Origin: Rhodocollybia butyracea
Lineage: Eukaryota; Basidiomycota; Agaricomycetes; Agaricales; Omphalotaceae
Direction of reading: 5' to 3'
DNA: 64,000 bases
Assembly: GCA_015501585.1 (NCBI GenBank)
Contig: JADNRY010000114.1
Span: 1-64,000 of the forward strand
Shown here: in pieces, positions 34,430-45,344 of the stretch
Numbering within the stretch: position 1 is the first letter of the stretch
Layout: the number at the start of each line of letters is the position of its first letter
Position numbers and translations under genes: made by a program
Notes under the pieces: model-generated
The model's input: only the letters and a program-made list of their open reading frames with translations
The model's database searches: none
What the model was told of the DNA's origin: nothing

Positions 34430-35708
34430 GCTTGTGTTTTCCTTCAATATCTCGTTTGTACAACTTCTCGTCTTGGAGGAAAAATTGTCTAGCAAATTGC
34501 TTGAAATTGAGATACTGATTTTCAGTCATGCTTTCTGGTTTCCTTCCTGGATTTTTCAGCCAACTTCATACAAGGAGAAGTCTACTGTCCTGTTCTTTTG
34601 CTCTGTTTGATCTATGCTTTTCAACATACTCCTCTTCACTTATGAATGATTGAGGTTTGACAATCTGGGGTAGAGCTGCCAAAATAACTTTCTCAGATGG
34701 GTGTTCCTTGGCTAACTTTGATCTTAATTTAGCTTCTAATGCACCGGCATTCTCAACTTCCTGTATCAAGTCTTGGACTGAGTGTGCCAGATGCTGAGTA
34801 AAACCAGTTCTTGTATCAATTTTGTCTTTAAAATCATCAAACGGAATAGTGGTGTCAATTCCATTTTCAAATGTCACAGTAAATGAATGCTCCTCATCCT
34901 GATATTCTGCTTCAGGGTTGAAGTACACCTCATCTCCTGGTTGCTCATCTCTTCTGGAAAGTCCATCTGAGCCATGCTTCTTTCCAGGTATATGCTTGAG
35001 TTCAAAATGGAACATCAAAATCTGCTCTATCCATCTGTTGATTGCTGCATTAGGTACTTCATCAGGGTGCTGAAGCATTCCCTTAATGTACTTTGCATCA
35101 ACTTCAATAATGAGGTTCCGGATTCCAAACAACCAGTATTTACAAGCTTGTAAGGCTCTGTACAGGCCGTATAGCTCTCGCTTAGGTTGTGAAAATCTTG
35201 CTTCCCTGTCATTGTAGGTGATGGATCCAAAACGTGCATAGTGCCTTTTTCTTGGATTCTGTTCATCCTCCTGACATATATAAAATCCTACACCTTTAAA
35301 TGAACTGTCTACGGACAAGATCACTGGTGTATCAGTATCATACTGCAATTTTCTAAGTGCCGGTGACTCTTTAATTGCTTTCTTCAAGTCATCCATTGCT
35401 TGCTGTTGTTTTGGTCCCCAGTGAAAGGGTACGTTATCTTTCCTGAGATCATTGATGGGTTCTGCAATTTTTGCATAATTCTTTACAAACATGCGACCGA
35501 GTCCAGCGGTTCCCAAGAAACTACAGACATCTGAAATATTTTTGCAAGGTCCCCATCTGTCAATGACACCCATCAGATCTGGGTCTACTACTCTGCCTTC
35601 ATAAGTACACCTGTATCCAACTACTTTAAATTCCGATGCACACAAAATTGCTTTATGACCTGAAAAGGTGCCACCACAGTACTTTACTCTTTGCACAATT
35701 CTATTCAC
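34430..35708 (-). pseudogene. Gypsy-1 reverse transcriptase C-terminus and RNase H
   Basis: The first ORF (34566-35708, 380 residues) starts in the palm/thumb region (KVVGYRCTYEGRVVDP, FLGTAGLGRMFVKNYA) and enters the Gypsy RNase H: D in VILSVDSSFKGVGFYI, E in SQPKRELYGLYRAL, D in LIIEVDAKYIKGM, then HIPGKKHGSDGLSRR. After its stop the frame continues to about 34430 with WLKNPGRKPES and FFLQDEKLYKR, the usual segment just before the integrase zinc finger. Integrase itself is absent. Before its first Met the reading continues through EHFQNV after a TGA. Confidence 0.9.
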
Positions 35709-35711
35709 ATT

Positions 35712-37094
35712 CTGAAAATGTTCTCACACAAAGCGGCGGATCCCCGGATTTTCTGGGATTACTTCATATCCACCATTAGGTAATTCATAACGTGTCAGTG
35801 GACCTTTAATTGGAACATCATCAATGTAAGGTCTCGTGACATGTGGGATTTCATCTCGCAGCATGTAAACCCATAGGCAATGTGGTTAGTCTAAGTGCAC
35901 CATATGGGGTTTGAAAAGTTGTCAAGTCCCTAGATGATTCTGCCAGTGTTCTCTCATCATACCCAACATACATGTCCAGCAAATTGATCAGCCAATTCAT
36001 CGGTTGCGGGAGGCAATCCCGAGTGCTGAATTGTAACTTGATTCAGTGGCTCAAGACTTTGAACAAGTCTGATAGTTTTTCCATCTTTCTTAAGTACACC
36101 AAACCACCTTGATCTGTAAGATGAATTTGAAGGTTCAAATACTCCTGCATTTATCTTAATTCTGACAGCCTTACAGACTTCATCATATGTGCCAAGGGGT
36201 ATGGGAATGTTTTTCTGTACCCATGGAGTGTGAGGTATCACTGGTATGTCAACAGGTGGGAAGAAGTCTTCACGAAACTTCCCTCTTTCCTGATCATTCC
36301 ATGCAAATCCTTTCTCCTGTTGCATCATGAAGTGATGCATGAGTTTTCTTTCCTCAGGCCATAAGAAGTCCTCTCCATGTAGAGTATCTATTATTTCTTT
36401 TCTTTCTTCAGTATACCTACCTGTAGATGTGAACTCTGAAGGTAATGGTGACAACTTAGGCATTCCCTGCAATGGATTGCCCTTGATATCTCTCACTATT
36501 CTGAATTTCTGGTCAAGTTCACCAAGTACTGGTCTGATCTTCTTTGCTACTGGCTTATACTTTCTTGATGCTAGCACTGCCATAGGCTCATAATAAATAT
36601 CAGTCCTAGTAGGCTTCAAGTTGCCTATTTCAGACTGAGATAACTTAGAAATAAAAGAACAGAGGGGAGTGTGACTGATATAGTACATGTCATGTGATCT
36701 TTTTTGAAATTTTAACATTTTCCAATGTTTTTGCATTTTCAAAGTTTTCAAATGTTTTTGGTACCCCTAAGGGGCTTTTTATTGTTTTCACATCAAATAA
36801 TTTGGCAAATTTTGAATTCTGTGCATGCCCTACTTCAACTGTACAGGCAGCAAATAAATTAGGTTCGGGAATCTTTGTTTTTACAGAGTAAGTAGCAGAC
36901 AAATAAGAAGAAAGGGAATAATGAGCTTCTTTGTCATGAGCAGTAGCATGTATAGATGCTAGTAGATATGCATTTCTCGATCCATGTTGCGTGAACTTTT
37001 TCTTTTTGTCAGGCAGACAGTAGCTGTCTATCTGAACTTCATTATTATCAATGTGGAACAGCACTGCAACCTCTCCTTGATCTTTTCTAATCAA
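35712..37094 (-). pseudogene. Gypsy-1 protease-polymerase linker and reverse transcriptase core
   Basis: Frames at 36690-37094 and 35957-36751 cover the linker (YKPVAKKIRPVLGELDQKF) and the fingers (GVFEPSNSSYRSRWFGVLKK, then LVQSLEPLNQVTIQ). The palm follows at 35712-35956 with TPYGALRLTTLPMG and the catalytic YIDDVP. About a dozen residues after LPMG appear deleted with a frame change. A TGA stands near 35725, where a Trp codon would be expected (RRFV-stop-EHFQ). Both catalytic aspartates survive, but the gene is broken. Confidence 0.85.
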
Positions 37095-38136
37095 TTCCTC
37101 AAGGTTACTAGAAAACCCTGTGTTACAGGCTTAGGGGCTTCATTTTCTGTGGGTTTCTCCAACTTAGATGAGTTAGCCAAAATGGCTGCAGTTCCTCTTG
37201 CAAATGTGGGTATAGTCATCCTTCTATTGGTCATAGGCTCTGTCAGGGTGACACTCTGTCTACCATCCGCAAAGTTCTGTATATGAGTTTGCATCAAAGT
37301 ATCAAATGGCCTTCCCAACAGTAGATCATAGGCTGGTTCTTTGATAACATGAACTTGTAATAACACTGTCATATCACCAAACAGGAATGGGACATTTCTG
37401 GCCAATCCTAATGACTTATCCAATCCTTTGTTTGCGCGTTTGCGCTCTGCATGTAGATCACTATATCAGGATCCCAAGTCAAACCTGCTTTTTCAGCTCT
37501 ATTTTGGGATATAGACACAATCTGAGATCCAGAGTCTAGCAAACATTCAATATGCAATCTTCCATTCAAGAGTGGATAGATTGATCTAAGACTCTGCGAG
37601 TCCTTAGCTGCCACCACTATTTGCTTTGGTACTTCACCTGGTGCCAGTGTCTCTAAATATTGGAGTACCACATCTCCAACTACAAATGCTGAGACTTCAT
37701 CACCATTGTTTGCTCTTTCAGTCTTTTTCTGCCACGTTACATTAGGAAGCGAGTGTACATCAATAGCATCAGTTTTGAGTTCAATTTCCTCAAATTGAGC
37801 CTCAACTTGTGTTGGTCTCAGCTGATTCCCTGTGCTCATTCGCTGCTGTGTAACTCTAAATTTCAATTCTTCTCTGATAGGCTTAGCTGCGGAGAGCAGA
37901 TCACTGGCCTTAACGCAAATATTGCTATCTAAAATTTTGTCCACTAACTCTTCCACCTTTCCAGGTTTCTGTACTGGAGCAATGAAGCTGTATAATGGAC
38001 CGCTATCTGATTTATCAACTTGCGCAGAACTAGTCGGAATTGCAATTTGTTGCGTTGGTAAACTTCCTTGAATGGGAAGTCCTTTCATTGGCAATTGTGG
38101 AACATCTTTTACATACATAAATGGATTTTCGGGCAT
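37091..38136 (-). pseudogene. Gypsy-1 aspartic protease
   Basis: Two overlapping frames (37408-38136 and 37091-37423) together cover a retropepsin: catalytic LLDSGSQIVSIS in the first, and FLFGDMTVLLQVHV with DLLLGRPF in the second. The frame changes near 37415. It is preceded by a long linker with charged and Gln-rich stretches. It matured Gag-Pol in the ancestral element. Confidence 0.85.
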
Positions 38137-38364
38137 ATTTCCTTCCTGAAATCCTATATCTTTGAAGTCTGCTTTTTCTTCTACTTTTGAATTTCTTTCT
38201 CTATTTGCTGCTTGGATAGGGGTGTTCTCAAGGACTATTCATGGACTGCAACTCCTTCTCTAATTGAGCTATCCTCAAGTCTTTCTCACTCAATTGGTTA
38301 CTTAGATATGTAGACATAGTGGCCGAATTGATCATTCCAGGTATATTACTTGGAGTACTCTGCA

Positions 38365-39000
38365 CTAGGTGTACATTCTTTGTACATTCTTTGTACCTTC
38401 TTTCTCACGTCTCTCTTTCTCTGCATAGTAGTAGTCAACTCTATCTTTTTCAGAGATTGCTCCAATAGGTTGTCTTGGAATGGGATAGTTTCCCGGTAAT
38501 CGGACTCTACCATTCACAAGTACAATTCTGCCTAACTCCAGCAAGTCTTGTCTGTGATGACACTCACTAGCAATATGTCCTTCTTCACTACAGAAGTAAC
38601 AAACTGTTCTGCTGAGATTTCCTTGCCATTCATGTGAACCTTTGTTGGTCTCACGTATTGCATGATTAGCTTCATATCCAGCTTGAGCATGATGAGCCGC
38701 ATGCCCAGGGGATGCACTCCTAACATTATTCTGCTGGAAAGTCCTCATGAGATCACTCATCTGCTTGGAATTTTCTTGCCTTAGTTGCTCTTGAGAAATC
38801 TTTATTGTGTCCATTAACACTGCCAGTTTCTCAGAGATCATGTTATTAATCTGTTGCTGCATCTGTTCTTGCTTGACTTGTGCAGTCGGAGCGTAACTAG
38901 AGCTTGCACGAGTGGCCACAGAATACATTGGATCTGTACCAGGCATTGTGCCTCTAACAATAGCTTCTCCTTGAGCTATTACATCGTCAATATCATACAT
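38365..39000 (-). pseudogene. Gypsy-1 Gag C-terminal part with CCHC knuckle
   Basis: Contains a Gln-rich helical stretch (QVKQEQMQQQINNMISEKLA) and one CCHC zinc knuckle, CYFCSEEGHIASEC (C-x2-C-x4-H-x4-C), which binds element RNA in Gag. It ends before the protease linker; a stop at about 39001-39015 separates it from the upstream Gag ORF. Confidence 0.88.
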
Positions 39001-39015
39001 ATCATCAGGCTATTT

Positions 39016-39779
39016 TTATACTTCTTGAATAGACGGTTCAATTCCCGCCATAGTGCCTCTTTCTTCATCAGTGGCTCCTGGGTAGCTACTTAGAACCGCT
39101 TTCTTAAAGTCTTTGAAGGTAGTAGCAGCAGTAAGATACTCAGTCATAGCTTTCCATTCCCAAGCTACTTGTTCATCTGGATATCTCACTGACCATTTCT
39201 TTATTTCAGCTTCATCAGTGATTTTGCAATCACTGAATAAATTATCAAAATCATCAAAATATCTGCGCACTTTCATGGGTTCATCTGTTGCTTCAGAGGT
39301 CAACTGCGGTGCGTCCCTGGAGCCAGGTCTAGGCATACTGCTAGCAGACATGATCACAGAGTGTATGGGTAATGGAGTTGTAGAAGGTATAGGGGTTTGC
39401 TGGGAGTTCAGGTTAAAGGTTTGATTATTTAATGCAAGGTTATGTGAAACTTGGGAGACAGATCTCAACCTCTGAGATTCCAAATTTGAGGTAATTCTAG
39501 CTTGAGTTACACTAGTGGCTACAGAAACAGCTCTGTCTCTGATAGGTGTAGAAGAACTCTGCCCAGAACTTGGAATATTCTGAGGAGTTGCTGAATCTGG
39601 GGTCTGACTACTAAGGGAAGCGAGCTGCTGTGATCTTTTAGAAGCTCTAGAATCCCTGGCTTGACTTTGTAATAGAAGCCTAGCTCTTTTATCTGCAGCA
39701 GATTCCTGTTGTACAGCAGGACCTAAGTCTTTCTTGTTTCTTTTCTGAGCAATGGTATTAGCTCTGTGGGGTGGCTAAA
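39016..39779 (-). pseudogene. Gypsy-1 Gag N-terminal part
   Basis: The capsid-like part reads PMKVRRYFDDFDNLF, KKWSVRYPD and FKDFKKAVLSSYPG, typical of this fungal Gypsy clade. The frame stays open upstream through a Ser/Gln-rich leader to about 39779, where a TAG stands at the place of the expected start (TAG-CCA-CCC). Translation in this copy would have to begin at an internal Met. Confidence 0.8.
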
Positions 39780-39789
39780 AGCCAAGTGC

Positions 39790-40414
39790 AAAGGTTCAAT
39801 GAGATTCAAATCTTTTGACCCCCTTGCGGGAGCGTAGACCACAGATATTATATAAACAAAGTAGATAGAAGCAATAAGGCCGTGATTTATAGCCTCTTGT
39901 TACAACTAGGGGGCAGGAATATACTTGCCCTTGTTAATTACAATAGGCTGTTTTTGGCTGTAATCCGCTCGTTTGTCTGGTCGCCTTGCGCGCCCTCCCA
40001 GGCCCAGCTTTGCCTTCCTTTCCATTTTTGTAAATCTACGATTATACCAGTGATGGGACGTCAGATTCCATCAAATGTAGCGCCAGGGCTGGCTACACCT
40101 GCGTTCCTGAACGCAGGTAAAACCGGAAATGCGGAAAAACAAAAACAAAATAAAATAAAACAAAAAGAAAGAGAACATCCGAAAGGATTCTACACAGGAG
40201 GGAACAAATCTATAAAATTCAAATGGCTAGCTCAGTTGCCATTCGCTTGCAATGCTGTTGAGATTCTTGATATACGGAATTCCTCAAAAAACATACTTCG
40301 GCAAGAACATACTTCGGCAGACTGTACTTCGGCATACTGTTCCATACATACTTCGGCATGCAGTTCCCTAGTGTACAGCCTTGTAGGATATAAGGCCGAA
40401 TATATATTCAGTAG
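39790..40414. other. Intergenic region with a short tandem motif
   Basis: No gene recognised. The motif CATACTTCGGCA, or a close variant, occurs four times between about 40291 and 40362. This may be the promoter region of the gene starting near 40415. Confidence 0.4.
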
Positions 40415-42569
40415 ATGGATCAAGGCGGAAAATATTGCCAGCTTACTACATATGTCCTACAGATGGGGAAATACGGATCCAGTTTGATCACTTATTTTTC
40501 CATATGGGCGACCCTCCGGAACCTATTCAAAACATATCAGGCGGTAACACACCACTTGCTGGGAAAAAAGGTAAAAAAAAACAAAAAGGCGCCAAAATCC
40601 AAACTCAAAAAACCACGATGGTCCACTGAGGAGACCGAGTGGCTTCAGAAAAAGCTTCCTTCATTTCGCCTGGCGCAAGAAACTCAAACCGTTGCGGACT
40701 TTTGGGTCAATATTCGTCGTGAATACTGGGCGGCGTTTCCGGCAGACGGTATGAATGATCTTGAGGCTTTAAATGAAGAACAGGCAGCAGCGTTGAAGGC
40801 CGCTTTGGATGACAACAAAAATGTGAGTCCCGAATAGAATTATATTGGCGACAATCTGAACAATCCTCGTTCGTCCTTGCGTAGCGTCTTAGAAATTGGT
40901 TTAATAACAACAACAGTCGCAGTTCGAAAGCCAAAAACTCCATTAATCTCATCTTCGATCCCGCAAGCTCATCCTGTGCTGTCTTAACAAACGTGCAACC
41001 TTCAAAGAAAAAGACGCGAATGCTCAGCCGAATGCAAATGTTCTCGAAGTTGTACTATGCCACACACATCTCCGAAGAGCTTGAATCAGATATGCGAGAT
41101 TGGTGTTTGGAGAACGATCAGCCGTGTTGTTCCTCTGGGGCCCGCATGGAGTTCTATCATGTCATTCTCAAGCAGGAATGGGCGGCTGCTACTCCGGATC
41201 AACATGAAGAGGTGGAAACTGCTTGGAAGAAGGCGAAGGATGAAATGACTGCAGCCAGGTTGGCTGAGGCAAGTGATGGCGAGGATGAGATGGAGACTAA
41301 GGTTGAGGATCCGCTGGACGAGCTTCGTGAAGCGGTTGCTAAGGTTAAATACCTTGAAGGCCCAGAATTGGACGAGTGAGTGTTCATAGTCACATCTCTA
41401 CCATTGTTAATGTGTTTTTAGATTCGTCGAAGGCATTCCCGTCATTCTATCCCAACTTGGTAATTTTCTCGCTGGCAAGGTCCCTTCTATCTGGATGTTC
41501 ATGGGGATGCTACGAGATCCAAAAAGTTCTGAGAAGCTCATAAGCGTCGGGTTTGTGCGCAATTCCGCCGAATGTTGATAAGCATATCCTTAAACATCTT
41601 ACTCTAGGTTTCATCAAGGCCGCGATTCTTCAGGAAAAGCCTTCTATGAAACATTCCCTGGCTTCAATGCTAGTATCATGCATCCGTTAAAGGACTTCGC
41701 CAAGTCTGCCTTAGGTAAGTAGCTACCTTGGGAGTATGTCAAGTACTCACGTCTTTCCAGGAGATACATTACGCATTGTTGACAAGAGTGAAAGGACTGT
41801 AGGTCCTGACATGGTGATGGCGATGTTACACGGAAGTACGCCTGCGACGGCCAATGACACCGTGGAATCGGTTGTGCCTACCAGAGCTATCAGCGCTCCC
41901 GCGCCGTCTTCCACCGCACCAGCTGCATTCGTTGCTCACGCGGAATTTTCTGTTGCACCCGTAAACTCCCCTACCAATACTACTTTCGACGCTCTTCTGC
42001 AGGACAGTTCCCTTCAGGATCTCATAAACGACCCAAGTCTGTTCACACTGCCTGACCTTCCCAGTGATCGTGATTTCCAATTCTTCGGCACTCAGATGTC
42101 TTGTTTGGACGGTCTGAACAATGCTATCCCATCGCTTGGACTAGACGTTGAGCAGTGGGATGACTTGATGGATGGAACAATGGGCATGGACAGCATGGAC
42201 ATGAGCTTCTTTAATACACCCGTTAACACCGGAGATATGAATAGTCTATGGCCAGATATCGATATCACGGCTATGTCCTCGACGCTACCCATGATGCCGT
42301 CTCCGGTCTTACCCGAGACCGCTCCAACATTCCCCCTGACCTCCCCAGCGTTGCCTATGGCATCTGCAGCACCAGCTCATGCGCCGTCCGTAACTGAGTC
42401 CACGACTGGACTAATCTCATTTCGCGATTTCCTTGCAACTGGAATACCTAGCGACAATGATACTTCGAACTCCACCACGACGCAAACAAGGAAGCGTAAA
42501 TCCACTGGCGAGGAACTGAAGGCCGCTCCAGCAAAACGGTCCACTGTAATCTCACCTGCGCCTACCTGA
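40415..42569 (+). CDS. Uncharacterised agaricomycete protein, five exons (premature stop likely)
   Basis: Exons 40415-40822, 40885-41375, 41422-41550, 41608-41714 and 41761-42569 join in phase, with donors GTGAGT, GTGAGT, GTTTGT and GTAAGT. The protein has a Lys-rich start, then PRWSTEETEWLQKKLPSF and NIRREYWAAFP, then RLRNWFNNNSR across the first splice. Later come MLSRMQMFSKLYYATHI, FVEGIPVILSQLGNFLAG and a Pro/Ala/Ser-rich C-terminus ending in KRKSTGEE. The layout W-L...LP-F...R-x-NWF-NN resembles a family of unknown function common in mushroom genomes. The stop TGA at 42567 is followed in frame by about 60 more plausible codons (Lys/Pro-rich, to about 42750), so it may be a nonsense mutation of CGA. 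The start is uncertain; later Met codons are possible. It could be a nuclear protein, but this is inference. Confidence 0.65.
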
Positions 42570-43079
42570 TCAAAATCGAAACCGAAACCGAAAGTGAGAT
42601 CCAAACCAAAGCCGAAAACGGACTCTCTACAACCGAGCAAAGGGTCTGGTTCGGCGCGTACACAGCGCGAAAATTCTGGTTCACGCTATAAAGCTCTTGT
42701 AGAGAGTGTTGGGTTAGGCCGGGTTGGCCGGAGTGGTACTCGAAAAACGTGAGTAGTAATTGGGTTCGTCTTGGACTGATCTTATAGTTGTGTACATATC
42801 AATGTATTTCTTGAACTGATCCTAGCTGTGTACATTTAAATGTATTTCTTGGACTGATCTAGTGTATCCCATCTTGTCTGTGTTCGATGATGCTCGTTTC
42901 CTGTGTCTATATCTGATTTTCTTACAGTATCTACTTAGTACCATGATACTTGTTGATATTTTACTAGCAAATATATATTCTTGGTGTATATAACGTGGAC
43001 TTGATAAATACCAACCGCCGTTATAAATTGAACTTGATAAATACAAGCTCTTGTTGGGCCAATACCTCTATACCTCGCC

Positions 43080-43865
43080 ATGTCTTCCCTCAGTGCAGAG
43101 ACTTTCGATGCGCTCAGTAGCTTAGCCCTCAACATGCAAAAGCTCAGTTTGCTTATCAGTAAGTCAACCTTGCATCCATATATATCGTTTACTTAATGAC
43201 ATGCGGTAGAAAACGACATCAACAAGAACGTGATAGAGCCAAAGGACAGCACAGCGTCTAAGGCTGATGCCTCTATCAAATCCGAAGCCTTGTTCAGCTC
43301 TGGTAAGTTGGGCAGATACGTTTTTTCTCTGCTAATACTGATAACCAATCCACCTAGCTGATTTGTTAGATGGTTGTGCTTGCGCTTGCGTCTACTGCAC
43401 CTGTCTGTTCATGCCACCAATCCACCAATACGCCTCCTACTACTCCTGACGTTCCGGATCCTGTCACCCCGGAAATCCCTTCTTCACTGTAGCTCCCACT
43501 GTCACAGAAGATCTGGTCCCAACCACCCTCATCACCCCTGAACTCAGCTCTTCTACCGAAACTTCTGTATCTGCTGTAGATAATCAAGGGCCAACCGTGG
43601 TGTACTCCACTATCCCCGGAAATCGCTACTATGTTGTTACAAAAGGCTTGAAAGTTGGAGTATTTGAACAGTGGTACGTGCATCCATTCGGCAATACTTA
43701 ATTGACGTTGCTGAAATTTGGAATCGCAGGTCCGAAGTTTCTCCCTTGGTGACTGGTGTTTCTCGCGCTTGCTCGTTTCGTGCGGCAACTCGTACTGATG
43801 CTGAGGTGGCCTTCAACGACGCCATCAGAGATGGCGTTGTTGAGATCCTATGTAGGGCTAGGTAG
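43080..43865 (+). pseudogene. Protein with RNase H1 N-terminal (viroplasmin-like) domain, frameshifted
   Basis: Exons 43080-43158, 43210-43302, 43358-43673 and 43730-43865, with donors GTAAGT, GTAAGT and GTACGT. The N-terminus reads MSSLSAETFDALSSLALNM. The third exon changes frame twice: the incoming frame stops near 43450, the next one (MVVLALAST...) stops at about 43491, and the third carries the domain. The domain RYYVVTKGLKVGVFEQW joins across the last intron to SEVSPLVTGVSRACSFRA and ends AFNDAIRDGVVEI. This is the PF01693-type fold, which binds RNA-DNA hybrids in RNase H1, but no RNase H catalytic domain follows. Low-complexity Thr/Pro sequence precedes it. Either a pseudogene or a sequence with base-call errors. 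Confidence 0.65.
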
Positions 43866-44031
43866 AACACGTACTCAGAATCGTTACCAATCTGTTAGCT
43901 AGTTCTGCACCCCCAAAATGGTTCAGCTTAATATACAGCTTTTCTTGCTTCAAAAACGCTCAGGCTAGTGTAAGTCAAGCATTGAGATTACAAAGTTCAA
44001 TTACAAAGTTCAAATACATTGGAGCCAATGA

Positions 44032-44749
44032 TTAAGTGGAAAACATCACGTCGGACTCGCGCTGATAACGCAAGTGACCACCCTGATACATGGAACGTAC
44101 TTGCTGGGGATCCTCCATTATGCAACACGTCAAATCCTCCACTCGACGTATGAATCGTTGAAGACTGTCCTTGATGCTTCCGACTGTAACAGTTTCATCG
44201 GCGCAGGGCCCAGCTTCACCCATGATTCTGCTGTAATACCTGACACTTTTCGCGTGAAAGCCAGTGATTGCCTCCAGTTCACCTTCGAGGGCACTAGGTC
44301 CACCCATGGTATGGGCAGTACTCAGCCAACGTTCAACTAAATTGTCACAGAAAGCTTTGCTTGATGGCCCTACGAATTCCTCCACCATTGTCTTGAGCTT
44401 TGTAGCCTTGTTCAGCCAGTGTTGTGCTATCGACTCGGTACGAGACAATTTGCCTTGTTTGCCTGACCTGGTAGACTGTGGTTTAGCCCTACATATTAAG
44501 ACCAAAGCATGAGAAATTTTACAGCCATGAAGAATGAGAAAACCCACCGGGATGAGGCGTTTTCATGTTCACGGGCATACTGTTGACGTCGTTCTTCATT
44601 AATTACTAAATGGTTTCTACGATGTTTTGTGAGGTTGTGAAGGGAGTTTTGTGAGAAAAAATGGCTGACTTCTGGTAATGTTTCTTCTGGTAAAGACGGT
44701 TTGCGGCCTTTCGCTCAGTAGAAGTACGATATAAGTTCGGACGGGACAT
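44032..44749 (-). pseudogene. Uncharacterised two-exon gene with one-base frameshift
   Basis: Exon 1 is 44749-44548 and exon 2 is 44488-44032, with a 59-bp intron (GTGGGT...TATGTAG). Exon 1 starts MSRPNLYRTSTERKAANRLY, with the basic character of a DNA-binding or coiled region. It reaches EERRQQYAREHENASSR only after a 1-nt shift: it is 202 nt long where 203 are needed. Exon 2 encodes LSRTESIAQHWLNKATKL, VGPSSKAFCDNLVERWL and MKDSLQRF-like RRVEDLTCCIMEDPQQVRS. The family was not recognised. The gene lies divergent from its right-hand neighbour. Confidence 0.5.
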
Positions 44750-45344
44750 AGTTAAAGTTCTCTGGAAAGGGCGTGTCTTTCATTTTATAGTGCATCGATG
44801 ATAGTATTGAAAGTAAAAGCATACCTGACAGTATACTTGGTACCCCGAGACCACTCTCTGGTAAAAAAGCTTGAAGTCAAGAGCGGCGGGAACAAATGAA
44901 GAAGCTACTTGAAATGGGCGCTTATGTTCTTCGTACTTGTAAGTATCACTTTTGTCATTTCCCCGTTTCCCTAGTATCCCGAGACCGATAAGAACATACC
45001 TGGAGGTACCAGTGGCACCGAGAAGCCTGTATTTAGCCGAAGAAAAGCAAATTTTAAAGTTAGAGACTGAGTATCAAACTGTAAGAGAAAGGCACTCAAA
45101 AAGAACAATGAATACTAACTGTCTACAGCGATACACTGGTTGTATCGTATAAGATTTTGCTGGGTGGTTTATTTTTGATTCTTGATTGCTTGATAGTTTT
45201 GAAGGACTCTATCGACCAGCCCACGCTATGAATTTAAGACTCAAAAATGCAAGATAGAGTTCCGCAATAAGATCGAGGTTGGCACAGAATGGGCGCTTAT
45301 TCTCTAAACAGGAGAGAAACGGGCGCTTGACCAGTTTACCCACC

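Larger units (their letters stand above)
34430..39780 (-). mobile_element. Gypsy-1: degraded Ty3/Gypsy retrotransposon
   Basis: In order on the minus strand: Gag, CCHC knuckle, aspartic protease, reverse transcriptase, RNase H and the start of the spacer before integrase. The integrase and both LTRs were not found. Several frameshifts, stops and at least one short deletion are present. Cut off at about 34430 near a hAT-type element. Confidence 0.9.
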
